A DNA stretch of 64,000 nt from NCBI GenBank assembly GCA_019745395.1, contig JAIETG010000002.1:40533-104532 (forward strand), read 5' to 3'. The notes beneath the pieces were generated by a model. It was not told where the DNA came from, did no database searches, and was given only the letters and a program-made list of their open reading frames with translations. A program made the translations under genes and the position numbers. How positions within the stretch are numbered: the stretch's first letter is position 1; the number at the start of each line of letters is the position of its first letter. This DNA comes from Rhabdochlamydiaceae bacterium. GTDB taxonomy: Bacteria > Chlamydiota > Chlamydiia > Chlamydiales > Rhabdochlamydiaceae. This document shows positions 1 through 7,375 of the stretch, one piece after another.

Positions 1-134
1 TTATGTAAAGGTTCCTTGCTTGCAACATGTTTATAATGAATTAGTTTTAATGTGCGCGGATTGTGTACAAGGATTTGCACCGCTTTTTTCTTGGTCATTT
101 TTTCATACAGATTTTGTGATTTTAACTGTACCAT
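1..134 (-). CDS. Unrecognised partial ORF running off the left edge
   Basis: An open frame on the minus strand starts at an ATG at 134 (or a second in-frame ATG at 98) and is still open at base 1, giving about 44 codons. The peptide is basic and includes KKKAVQILVHNPRTLKLIHY. I do not recognise it. There is no clear ribosome-binding site, and the upstream ATG sits inside the hairpin at 121-151. The surroundings are decayed accessory DNA, so this may be a remnant rather than a gene. Confidence 0.25.
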   Translation of the reverse strand, partial: MVQLKSQNLYEKMTKKKAVQILVHNPRTLKLIHYKHVASKEPLH

Positions 135-151
135 TTTTTAGTACGGTTGAA
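121..151. repeat. Imperfect hairpin, copy 1 of a shared palindrome
   Basis: Left arm TTTAACTGTAC (121-131) pairs with GTACGGTTGAA (141-151) through two G-U pairs, with a T-rich loop. The left arm is the same as the arm of the hairpin at 222-254, so this is a repeated palindromic motif. The role is unknown; a terminator or an operator for the flanking small genes is possible. Confidence 0.5.
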
Positions 152-221
152 TAAATTTCTCATTTTTCAGACCTTATATCTGCAAAAAGGAAAATCATTC
201 CGGAAGAACTATAAAGATCTT

Positions 222-254
222 GTTTAACTGTACGTAAAGAACGTACAGTTAAAC
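222..254. terminator. Perfect 14-bp inverted repeat downstream of the DUF2442 gene
   Basis: GTTTAACTGTACGT (222-235), a 5-base loop AAAGA, then the exact reverse complement (241-254). It lies 14 bases past the stop of the minus-strand DUF2442 gene, where a terminator would be expected, but no T-run follows on that strand. It shares its arm with the hairpin at 121-151, so it may be a protein-binding palindrome instead. Confidence 0.5.
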
Positions 255-268
255 ATCATTTTGATTCT

Positions 269-616
269 TTAAGAGGTTTTTACTTTAGATGTTGATCTTG
301 GTCTTTTACGAGATGTACCGGTTTTTGATTTTGCAGTTTTTTTTACGCTTTTTTTCTTAGGTGGATTTGGAGCTGGAGCTCCGCGCAATAACCCCTCAGT
401 ACTTAAATCTTCATCAATATCGGGCCAATGGATGCCGTATCCACCACCGCATAATTCCCAATGAGCTTTGTGTTCTGAACTAGCCTTTAGTAATTTGGGA
501 TACCATGCTAACGGAGCAGAAATAGTACGGCCGTCCATGAGGTTAACGACTATAGAATCTCTTGAAAAGTAAACGGCTTCAACACGTTCATCAGTTTTTG
601 CTGCTAAAGTACTCAT
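269..616 (-). CDS. DUF2442 family protein
   Basis: A 115-residue protein. Residues 1 to about 80 match the DUF2442 pattern as I know it: a strand-rich start, LMDGRTISAPLAWYPKL, then GYGIHWPDIDEDLSTEGLLRG. Residues 84-115 are a very basic Lys/Pro/Ser/Thr tail that may bind nucleic acid. Its start overlaps the end of the upstream DUF4160 gene by 26 bases, so the two are translationally linked. DUF4160-DUF2442 pairs recur in bacterial accessory DNA and are suspected of being toxin-antitoxin-like, but no biochemical role is established that I can rely on. Placement beside a broken tRNA and gene debris fits a mobile cargo pair. Confidence 0.8.
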   Translation of the reverse strand: MSTLAAKTDERVEAVYFSRDSIVVNLMDGRTISAPLAWYPKLLKASSEHKAHWELCGGGYGIHWPDIDEDLSTEGLLRGAPAPNPPKKKSVKKTAKSKTGTSRKRPRSTSKVKTS

Positions 617-833
617 ACCATTTATCCAAAAATAATTTTTGATGTTCTTCTATTAGTTTATGTAATTGATTTAATTCTTTTTTTGCAAAACCTATGTTTT
701 GGGCCAAGTCTATTTCATCTAACCAAAATTTTGCAGATGCCGCGTCTTTGTCTACATGAATATGGGGAGGCTCATTCGGTTCATGACTATAAAAGTAGAA
801 GCGGTAAGAACCAATTCGTAAAACTGTTGGCAT
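591..833 (-). CDS. DUF4160 family protein
   Basis: An 80-residue protein with the typical DUF4160 opening MPTVLRIGSYRFYFYSHEPN followed by EPPHIHVDKDAASAKFWLD and a helical C-terminal half. The His-containing EPPHIHV stretch is the family hallmark. It is the first gene of an overlapping two-gene unit with DUF2442. Full family length suggests it is intact. Function is unknown; a role as one half of a toxin-antitoxin-like module is an inference from gene pairing only. Confidence 0.8.
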   Translation of the reverse strand: MPTVLRIGSYRFYFYSHEPNEPPHIHVDKDAASAKFWLDEIDLAQNIGFAKKELNQLHKLIEEHQKLFLDKWYEYFSSKN

Positions 834-1102
834 TCACACATTCCATTAAGATCATGAATAGCGTTATATCATTTTTGGTTAAATTGCGGAAGATTTTCCT
901 TATGAGGGGAACTAGTTGCTTGAAAAAGATAGCAACCGCCCGAAATCTTTTAAGAAATTTTGAATTACTGGGACAAATTTGGGACAGTACATTGCAAGAT
1001 CTCTCGTAACATCACGTAATTTCCGGTGACTTTATTTCTTTTTGGAGGTTACGCTGCTCTATGTAATGTCAGGTGATGTTACGCGATGTTAGGAACATAC
1101 TC
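834..1102. other. Gene-free stretch with repeated TAACATCACG-type arms
   Basis: No supported gene. Around 1006-1087 there are several copies, in both orientations, of a GTAACATCACG / CGTGATGTTAC-like motif, for example CGTAACATCACGTAAT near 1006 and GTGATGTTACGCGATGTTA near 1070. They sit directly upstream of a tRNA-Leu 3' fragment. Clustered short arm repeats beside a tRNA end are what tyrosine integrases leave at attachment sites, but no integrase gene is in the window, so this reading is inference. Confidence 0.35.
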
Positions 1103-1158
1103 GAGACTTAAAATCTCCTGGGAGCAATCCCGTGCAGGTTCGATTCCTGTTCTGAGCA
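1103..1158 (+). pseudogene. tRNA-Leu(TAA) 3' fragment (possible attachment-site remnant)
   Basis: The sequence reads as the 3' part of a leucine tRNA: anticodon arm around GACTTAAAATC (anticodon TAA), a long variable arm CTGGGAGCAATCCCG, a T arm GCAGGTTCGATTCCTGT and an acceptor end TCTGAGCA. The D arm and 5' acceptor strand are absent upstream, so it is not a functional tRNA. Such 3' fragments typically mark the far end of an element integrated in a tRNA gene. A diverged copy lies at 8952-8984. Confidence 0.6.
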
Positions 1159-1446
1159 TATTATAAATAAGCAGGTTAGAGCAAAGCTCCTAGATGGGTA
1201 AAGCTCCAAAAGTCAAAAATTCCCCAAATTTCCCCCACTTCTCCACAACACAGTACAACAAACAGTAACAGAAGAGACCTTCTCAAATGAGTAAAATAGA
1301 CCCTCGTTTAAAGTTGAAGGGGGGGGGATTTTTCACTTTCCCATACTGCTCATAGAGGAAAAACGCTTCAATTTAGGGGATTATAGATTCGCAGTAAGAA
1401 GAGCATTTACTTAATAGATAGTGGGAGGAAATCGTTACTACGATAT

Positions 1447-1471
1447 AAACAATTGGAGCGTTCAATTGTTT
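1447..1471 (-). terminator. Probable terminator of the gene at 1477-2514
   Basis: AAACAATTG (1447-1455) and CAATTGTTT (1463-1471) form a perfect 9-bp stem six bases beyond the minus-strand stop codon. The T-run after it is short, so termination strength is uncertain. Confidence 0.45.
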
Positions 1472-1476
1472 TGTGC

Positions 1477-2514
1477 CTAGGATATATTGCAGGCTGGTTG
1501 GTAGTATTGAGGTTTCAAGCGAAGTGTGTTAGTCTTTCCGTTATCTACAGTCCATTGGTAGTGAGTATGACTCAATGGAGTATCATAAGGATATGATATG
1601 AAATGTATTTGCTCGGGGTTGCAGATAAGTTTGACTTGTTCATTGGAGTTGATGGTATAGGACTTTTTGTTATATGGAGGAGGTAAATAAGTGCGCAAAA
1701 TGCGAGGATGTGTCTTATTTTCTATTTTCCATTCCCATTCAGAGGGTTTGATGAACTCTGGAATATTCGATATATCAATCAGAGAAATTTTTTTTCTTTT
1801 AAGAAAAGAAAGGTTTTGTATGTCTCCAGTGATAGCTATAATATTTCCCGATTTTGCTAGTTCATGAATAGGATAAAAATCTGAGTCTTTTTTCCAGTAC
1901 TTTAACTTTTCAAATACGCTTTCACTTCTCCATGCTTGTTGATGAAAAAATGGATGTTCAGGAGAATCTAAGTCGAAGCAATGATAATGTTGGTGAAGCT
2001 CCACAAGGTTGTTTAAGTAATATTTTTTCATGTCCTCAGGTAGATTGCCGTTGGCTGCTTCCTCTTCTAATCGTATTTCTATGTAGTTTTTTATGTCGCT
2101 TAGCTCTGTAGATGTTGATAATTCTTGATATTCTTCCTTTGATCTTGCTAGGCGCAATAAAAGAATATTGTAATCTACGTATTTTTTTATTTGTGGATTA
2201 ATGTCTAATACAACGATGCCGCGAAAAAAGAACTTGTTTTTATTGAAATTTTCAGGAGTTTTTCTTAATAAACGCTGGGCTACATTTGCTGTAAAAAATG
2301 CTCTCTCAGATCCAGTTGTTACTAAAATTCTTCCAGGTTTTACATCTTGAAGATGTTCTTGTAACTTTTCTTCTTCGAAAGGTTCATTTGGGTATCTAAA
2401 ATCCTTGAAAATTTTTGCGAAACTCGTTTCTTGCACTTTACTAGAAAACTCTTGTTCAAGGCTAGAATTGTGAGAATTTCTTAGGGTTGGGGTATTTAAA
2501 TAAGCAACATTCAT
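1477..2514 (-). CDS. Hypothetical protein with methyltransferase-like Rossmann motifs
   Basis: A 345-residue soluble protein with no signal peptide or membrane segment. The order of motifs resembles a class I SAM-dependent methyltransferase core: GRILVTTGSERAFFTANVA (like motif I), VVLDINPQIKKYVDYN (acidic end of strand 2), IIAITGDIQN (motif III-like), then ISLIDISNIPEFI. I recall similar proteins in Legionella and Chlamydia-like bacteria, but I cannot name a substrate. The gene stands alone in a decayed accessory region with a hairpin at its 3' end. Its intact length suggests it is under selection. A predicted methyltransferase is the best reading; the motif match is by eye. Confidence 0.55.
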   Translation of the reverse strand: MNVAYLNTPTLRNSHNSSLEQEFSSKVQETSFAKIFKDFRYPNEPFEEEKLQEHLQDVKPGRILVTTGSERAFFTANVAQRLLRKTPENFNKNKFFFRGIVVLDINPQIKKYVDYNILLLRLARSKEEYQELSTSTELSDIKNYIEIRLEEEAANGNLPEDMKKYYLNNLVELHQHYHCFDLDSPEHPFFHQQAWRSESVFEKLKYWKKDSDFYPIHELAKSGNIIAITGDIQNLSFLKRKKISLIDISNIPEFIKPSEWEWKIENKTHPRILRTYLPPPYNKKSYTINSNEQVKLICNPEQIHFISYPYDTPLSHTHYQWTVDNGKTNTLRLKPQYYQPACNIS

Positions 2515-3382
2515 GCTGGCCTTTTTGATCTTACTATCATTTCCTAGACGCTCGAAACATAGGTAATAAAAAAATAATCTTTCGATCTGATGTAGAGGTT
2601 GGGTTCAATATAATATATGAGGCTCTAGCAAAATCAGAAAAAAGTTGGATTTTTAAAAAATATAGAGAAACTGCTCTTTTGATATAGTGAGAGGTATCAT
2701 TGTATATCATGAAAATTCACAAATAGTAGGAGAGTTTATCGATTATTTGGAATTGAATTCAAGGATTAGGTAGACCTTGCGTCTTTTTCAGACAAGGACT
2801 CCATGTTTAGAGTTAATCACCAAGGTGCTTTAAGCAGCGATGGAAGGACTCAATACGGTCGAGCTGTGAGAAGAGATGAACATTGTCCTTATCTGCGCTA
2901 ATTCGCCACAGCCGTAAGGGCGCGTCCAAAGAAAAAATCGGGATTTCCAAAATCGACTGGTAAAAATCTATGAGCTTGCTGAAAAAGCAGGATCAGGAAT
3001 AGATAGATTACATGCCTTTATAGGCGTTGTTGCATAATTCACAGCGCGACAACTTATTTAATTTAATGAGGGGAATTTGAAAAAGTATATTCCTTACAAG
3101 TCAGCCTCTTATAGTCTGTTATGCAGGTCGATCGTGTTTGTTTTATTGATAATTATGTACTTAAGAATCGACTCGTATTTTTGATGCTTTCCATATTTCC
3201 ATTTTTGTAAAGGTTGCTAGGCTCTATATATTCCTATCTTTGCTTTTAAAAGGTCTGCTTTAGCCGAACAGATATACTAAAATAAGTTGCAGTTTATAAG
3301 GCTTATCGATAGGGTTTGTGTTTATTTATGGACAATGAAAAGGATTTAGATCCTTTTTTCATGTGAAGAGAAAAAGGAGTGA
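2515..3382. other. 868-bp decayed region without an intact gene
   Basis: No intact gene is seen. Short coding-like shreds are present on the plus strand, for example an open stretch around 2591-2686, another around 2688-2771, and the GSGIDR-type fragment at 2921-3036. The string GCGTTGTTGCATAA at 3023 resembles the terminal repeats of IS5-type elements, followed at 3039 by ACAGCGCGACAAC, but no transposase frame remains. This is a graveyard of accessory genes between two intact ones. Confidence 0.45.
2921..3036 (+). pseudogene. Fragment of an AlbA_2/HATPase_c_4-type regulator
   Basis: A 38-codon plus-strand stretch reads NRLVKIYELAEKAGSGIDRL, close to the GLAEKAGSGI segment typical of the C-terminal ATPase-like half of AlbA_2 (formerly AAA_4) putative transcriptional regulators. 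It has no start codon and ends at a stop at 3034-3036. Upstream frames are broken. The assignment rests on one short motif. Confidence 0.3.
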
Positions 3383-3994
3383 GTGTTGGACGAATATGAT
3401 TTAGAAGAGTCGAAAAACGACAAAACTCTTTCTACGATTGCGGAGCACATTCGGGCTATTTTGACCTTGCTTGGTGAGGACGTGCAACGTGAGGGACTTT
3501 TGAAAACTCCTGAGAGAGTCTCTAAAGCCTTGCAGTTTTTAACCATGGGGGCAAGTCAAGAAAAGGACGTTCAAGAATTGCTTTCTACTGCGGTATTTTC
3601 TCAACAATATGATGAAATGGTGCTGATCAAGGATATTGAATTTTATTCTTTGTGCGAGCATCACATGCTGCCTTTTTATGGGAAAGTGCACGTTGCTTAT
3701 ATTCCAGACCGTCAAGTAATTGGCCTGTCTAAAATACCTAGAATAGTCGACATATATGCAAGGCGATTGCAGATCCAAGAGCAGATGACAGTACAGATCA
3801 GAGATGCAATTCAAGAACACTTGAAGTCTAAAGGGGTGGGAGTTCTCATTGAAGCTCATCACATGTGTATGATGGTACGTGGAGTACAAAAGCATCAGAC
3901 TGTGACCATTACATCTGCTTTATCCGGAAAGTTCTTGCAAGACTCAAGGACTCGGGAGGAATTTATGCATCTTCTTGGTCGGAGATCTTTCTAA
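3383..3994 (+). CDS. folE: GTP cyclohydrolase I
   Basis: Catalyses the first step of folate synthesis, GTP to 7,8-dihydroneopterin triphosphate, in the cytosol as a homodecamer. The 203-residue protein shows the zinc ligands Cys91 and His94 in [19 protein letters not shown] and Cys162 in [10 protein letters not shown], and the [17 protein letters not shown] signature near residues 114-130. Length is normal for the family. The GTG start at 3383 follows AAAAGGAG at a good distance. It converges on the minus-strand reductase gene 11 bases away and lies beside the other folate genes, although on the opposite strand from them. Confidence 0.95.
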   Translation: MLDEYDLEESKNDKTLSTIAEHIRAILTLLGEDVQREGLLKTPERVSKALQFLTMGASQEKDVQELLSTAVFSQQYDEMVLIKDIEFYSLCEHHMLPFYGKVHVAYIPDRQVIGLSKIPRIVDIYARRLQIQEQMTVQIRDAIQEHLKSKGVGVLIEAHHMCMMVRGVQKHQTVTITSALSGKFLQDSRTREEFMHLLGRRSF

Positions 3995-4005
3995 GTCCCT
4001 CTGCT

Positions 4006-4707
4006 CTATAGAAGAAGCCCTCCTGCGACCTCGATATTTTGTCCTGTGATGTAGCGATTAGAATCTTGGAGTAAAAAGATAGCGACATTTGCAATTTCTT
4101 CAAATGTGGCTTCACGTTCCATTGGTATGTTTGAGATTTTCACGATAGATTGCTCTATCTGACCTGGCGAGATCATATTTATAGGTGTTTGTAGCGGCGC
4201 TAGCTCTTTTGCAAGAGATTTTGTGAAGATAAGTAGCGCGGTCTTGGCGGCTGCGTAGGCTGTATTAAATGTGTTAGCTTTCAAACTAAGGCCGCACGCT
4301 CCAATGTTGAGAATGTTTCCTTTTTGCTCTGTGATTGAAGGAGCGAGAGCTTGAGCTAAGGCAATCGAGACAAATAGATTTTCTTGAAAAATCATCTCCC
4401 ATTCTTCGATGGATGTTTCAAGGACCGACTTTTTGAGGTAACTTCCTACGTTGTTGATCAATACTTTGATGTGTGGAAATTCATTGTTGAGTTTTTGAAT
4501 AAAAGCTTTCACTCCATCTCTGTGAGAGAAATTTCCATAAACTGTCTTTGCTTCTACTCCAAAGGCGCGACAGTTTATAGCAACAGTTTCTGCATTTTCG
4601 TGACTTGTATTGTAATGGACTAGGATATTGTGTTTTTGCTTTGCAAGAGTGAGGGCAAGATGCGCCCCTAGGTTATTGCTTGCTCCTGTTATCAATGTCC
4701 AATGCAT
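4006..4707 (-). CDS. SDR-family reductase, probably pteridine/dihydrofolate reductase-like
   Basis: A 233-residue short-chain dehydrogenase/reductase. It has the NAD(P) motif TGASNNLG near residue 7, the NNVG motif and the catalytic YxxxK in AYAAAK. SDRs next to folate genes are commonly pteridine reductases (PTR1/FolM type) that reduce dihydropterins or dihydrofolate. No classical folA (dihydrofolate reductase) is visible in the cluster, so I infer that this enzyme may supply the reduction step. It lies 17 bases downstream of folP on the same strand. A general SDR role such as FabG-like reduction cannot be excluded; the substrate call is from context. Confidence 0.65.
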   Translation of the reverse strand: MHWTLITGASNNLGAHLALTLAKQKHNILVHYNTSHENAETVAINCRAFGVEAKTVYGNFSHRDGVKAFIQKLNNEFPHIKVLINNVGSYLKKSVLETSIEEWEMIFQENLFVSIALAQALAPSITEQKGNILNIGACGLSLKANTFNTAYAAAKTALLIFTKSLAKELAPLQTPINMISPGQIEQSIVKISNIPMEREATFEEIANVAIFLLQDSNRYITGQNIEVAGGLLL

Positions 4708-4724
4708 AATACCCCTTTTTGATT

Positions 4725-5480
4725 TTATGTGTTTTTTCCCAACAACTTCTGCTCTGCTGCTCGTATGCGGTCAGGGTGATGGCAGCGTCCGTAATCAATG
4801 TTTTGAGATAAAATGATGTCAAGCAGTTCTCTATGCTGATCGGTTTCTTTCCAGGGCAGAGATACATAGATAGGGAGATGAAAGCATTTTAACTGGAAAA
4901 GATTTTGATATACACGCTTTTGGTAAGCATATCGCTCTTCCCAAGGCCACGCAGGGGGAGCGAATCCTGTTCCAGGATCTAGGATAAGGTTATGATCGAT
5001 TTTGAGTGCTGAAGCCCGTTTAATGGCTTTTTCAAACCATTTTAATAACACAGAAATGGGATCTCCTTGTACTTTTTCCATATGGCGTGGATCTGGGCCT
5101 GAAAGAAAAGGAAGAACAACGAGACAGTTTTTTTCGACAGCGAGTTGAAGCATTTCTTCATTTTGAAGCCCGTCCGCTGCATTGATTATGGTAGCTCCTG
5201 CGTCAAGAGCTTTTTTAGCGACTTCAGGCTTCCAAGTGTCGATGGACATTGGGACTTTAAGTTGAGCAAGAGATGGTAGTATTTCTTGTAAACGGAGCCA
5301 TTCGAGATCTGGACTTACAACGATGGCATCATCTGTGGAGCCCTGACCTCCTAGATCGAGAAAGTCTGCTCCGCTGTTTAAAAGCCAATGTGCCCGCTTT
5401 AATGCTTCTTCGGAAGATGTCACAATGGATTGCTTGTGGCGAGAATCGGGAGAAGCGTTGATGACTCCGAATAGTTTCAT
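4725..5480 (-). CDS. folP: Dihydropteroate synthase, divergent
   Basis: A 251-residue TIM-barrel protein of the DHPS family, which joins 6-hydroxymethyl-dihydropterin pyrophosphate to p-aminobenzoate. Recognisable motifs are GVINASPDS (usual NVTPDSF), DFLDLGGQGST (usual DIGGQSTRPG), MSIDTWKPEVAKKALDAGATIIN and ILDPGTGFAP (usual DPGIGFGK). The C-terminal half is atypical: where a GxSRK loop is expected I see VSLPWKETDQH, and the final RVHD motif is replaced by YGRCHHPDRIR. It may be a specialised variant. It overlaps gpgS by 4 bases (5477-5480), so it is in one transcript with it. Confidence 0.75.
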   Translation of the reverse strand: MKLFGVINASPDSRHKQSIVTSSEEALKRAHWLLNSGADFLDLGGQGSTDDAIVVSPDLEWLRLQEILPSLAQLKVPMSIDTWKPEVAKKALDAGATIINAADGLQNEEMLQLAVEKNCLVVLPFLSGPDPRHMEKVQGDPISVLLKWFEKAIKRASALKIDHNLILDPGTGFAPPAWPWEERYAYQKRVYQNLFQLKCFHLPIYVSLPWKETDQHRELLDIILSQNIDYGRCHHPDRIRAAEQKLLGKNT

Positions 5481-6355
5481 GTTAGTGCCTTCATGCTGGC
5501 GATAGAGGGTCTGGAAGCCATGTTTAACTCTGTTACAGAGCCATTAGGCCATCGTAGGAGTGGCTCTATCTGTTCTAAAGAGATATCTTTAGACATTGTT
5601 AGTAAAGTTAGCGCGATTTCTGAAGCTTGCAAGGATAATTCTTGTAAGGGGCGATGCTTATGATAACGTATTCCTAGGTCTACTTGGACAATGGATTTTT
5701 GACCATAGAGACGTACTATATCGATCAATAGGGCTACATCAACGCCCCAGCCTTGAACAAAAGATAGCTTTTCAAGTTGGGCCCGTCTGCCGGCAACTTC
5801 TCCGGCAAGAGGTTGATGTAAAAAGCTTAGCTCAGGATATAAAAGAGAGAGGAGGGGTCTTGCGAGGAGTTCTGTTGTCCTTCCTCCTCCTTTTCCTGAA
5901 GATGGATCCATAGGCCTTTCATAAAATCCTTTGACTAAGGCAGCCTCTGGATTCATAAGCAGCGGGGCTGCTAATTTGAAAATCCATTCGAAATCGAAAT
6001 TAACAACGTCGCCATCACACCAAACAACAATATCGCCTTTGCTGGCCAACAAAGAGGTCCATAGGGCATTTCCTTTTCCTTGCCCTGATAGAAGCGACGG
6101 TGTCATTTCATCGACGAGAACGACTTTTGCCCCTTCATTTGCAGCAACTCGAGCGGTTTGATCGGTTGATCGGTCATCTACGACGATTACTTCATCGACA
6201 AAATTGTAGAGATCGTTTTGTTTTATTTTTTTGACCAAGGTTCCGATTGTTGCTTCTTCATTTTGACAAGGAATGCATACGGAAATGGACGAACCTTTCT
6301 TTAAAGAAAGAAGAGAATTGATGTTGATGGAAGAAGGCGAATTAGATGAGGGCAT
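5477..6355 (-). CDS. gpgS: Glucosyl-3-phosphoglycerate synthase (GT81/GT2-like)
   Basis: A 292-residue GT-A fold glycosyltransferase. It has SVCIPCQNEEATIGTLV, VDEVIVVDDRSTDQT, the metal-binding WCDGDVVNF, and the GpgS-type middle VKGFYERP...GGGRTTELLARPLL followed by HQPLAGEVAGRR and VDLGIRYHKHRPL. The family transfers glucose from NDP-glucose to 3-phosphoglycerate, the first step to glucosylglycerate, a compatible solute or glycolipid/polysaccharide precursor. No phosphatase partner (GpgP) is apparent nearby. The gene is wedged between folBK and folP with overlaps on both sides, so it is co-transcribed with folate genes; whether this is functional or accidental is unknown. Confidence 0.8.
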   Translation of the reverse strand: MPSSNSPSSININSLLSLKKGSSISVCIPCQNEEATIGTLVKKIKQNDLYNFVDEVIVVDDRSTDQTARVAANEGAKVVLVDEMTPSLLSGQGKGNALWTSLLASKGDIVVWCDGDVVNFDFEWIFKLAAPLLMNPEAALVKGFYERPMDPSSGKGGGRTTELLARPLLSLLYPELSFLHQPLAGEVAGRRAQLEKLSFVQGWGVDVALLIDIVRLYGQKSIVQVDLGIRYHKHRPLQELSLQASEIALTLLTMSKDISLEQIEPLLRWPNGSVTELNMASRPSIASMKALT

Positions 6356-7217
6356 TAAGCATCCCTAAAGGTTGAATTTCTGATAGATCGATAGAGGTTT
6401 TCCATAAAGGTGGGAGCTTTTCTGGAGCGATTTCTGCAAGAGGAGCAAGGACGAATCCTCTTTCATTTATCCGTGGATGTGGAATTGTAAGTAGTGGATC
6501 GTTGATGCAAAGATCATCATAAAAAAGGATGTCAATGTCTAGCGTCCGCTCTCCCCAATGGACATCTCGTTTGCGATGAGCGTGAGTTTCAATTTCGAGG
6601 CATTTGCGATGGAAGGCATATGGGTCGAGCGCTGTTTGAATGATTGCAGTCATGTTGAGAAATAGGCCTTGTCCAAGAGGTCCTCCAACAGGCTTTGTTT
6701 CAAATATTTGTGATTGAGCCAGTACTATTCCTAAGCGGTCAAGAGCGTAACGAAGATAGGCAGAGCGGTCTCCTAGATTAGAGCCTAAAGCTACAATAAC
6801 CTGGTGTTGTGTAGAGGAATGGGGAGGAGAAAAGCGGCGTCTTAATAAAGATACTCCGCAGTTATTTAATTTGCTTTCTACGGGGGGGTGTAGTTTTTTT
6901 ATGGAAATTTCTACAGAGTCTACTTTGGGCTGGAGTAAAATTAATTCGGAGACTCGGTGGGCAAACTTTTCTAATAAAGAGTCGTGGTGTGTGTGCGCTA
7001 ATTGTTCAATGAGAACACAGATTTGTCCATAGTCGATCGTATCTGTAAGGCAATCACTTTCACAGGCCTTTGAAAGATCCGTAAATATGGTTATATCAAA
7101 TTCGATTGGTTGAGGAGTGTTTTTTTCCTGTTCGAGTACTCCAATGATCATGTTGATACGCAATCCTCGGATTTCAATACGGTCGAGATGTAAATGAGAG
7201 GAAAAAGTATTTTGCAT
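6342..7217 (-). CDS. folBK: Bifunctional dihydroneopterin aldolase / HPPK (FolB-FolK fusion)
   Basis: Two folate enzymes in one chain. The N-terminal part (from LHLDRIEIRGLRINMIIGV to about residue 115) is FolB, which converts dihydroneopterin to 6-hydroxymethyl-dihydropterin. The C-terminal part starts at VIVALGSNLGDR and is FolK, with KPVGGPLGQGLFLN, RDVHWGERTLDIDILFYD and IPHPRINERGFVLAPL, which pyrophosphorylates the product. The frame is open to an ATG at 7406, but that overlaps the FkbM gene and has no ribosome-binding site. The ATG at 7217 follows AGGAAAT and gives 292 residues, so I choose it. It overlaps gpgS by 14 bases. The fusion would channel the intermediate to FolP. Confidence 0.9.
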   Translation of the reverse strand: MQNTFSSHLHLDRIEIRGLRINMIIGVLEQEKNTPQPIEFDITIFTDLSKACESDCLTDTIDYGQICVLIEQLAHTHHDSLLEKFAHRVSELILLQPKVDSVEISIKKLHPPVESKLNNCGVSLLRRRFSPPHSSTQHQVIVALGSNLGDRSAYLRYALDRLGIVLAQSQIFETKPVGGPLGQGLFLNMTAIIQTALDPYAFHRKCLEIETHAHRKRDVHWGERTLDIDILFYDDLCINDPLLTIPHPRINERGFVLAPLAEIAPEKLPPLWKTSIDLSEIQPLGMLNALI

Positions 7218-7375
7218 GGAGAAATTTCCTGGGATTAACAGTTGATTCCCTTGAAGTATAGTAGTCGATAACATTATGACAATCTTAATTTTGTTTTTTT
7301 GTAGGACATTTTTCAGGTATAGAAAAAATGCACTAAAATTCTGTTGAATTTTAGTAAGACTGTTTGAGCTAGATC

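Noticed and set aside
683..1009. Open frame of 108 codons on the plus strand
   Set aside because: It runs antisense through the DUF4160 gene and into repeat-rich spacer, has no ribosome-binding site and resembles no family.
4384..4816. Plus-strand frames of 79 and 62 codons
   Set aside because: Both lie antisense to the SDR and folP genes and have no initiation signals.
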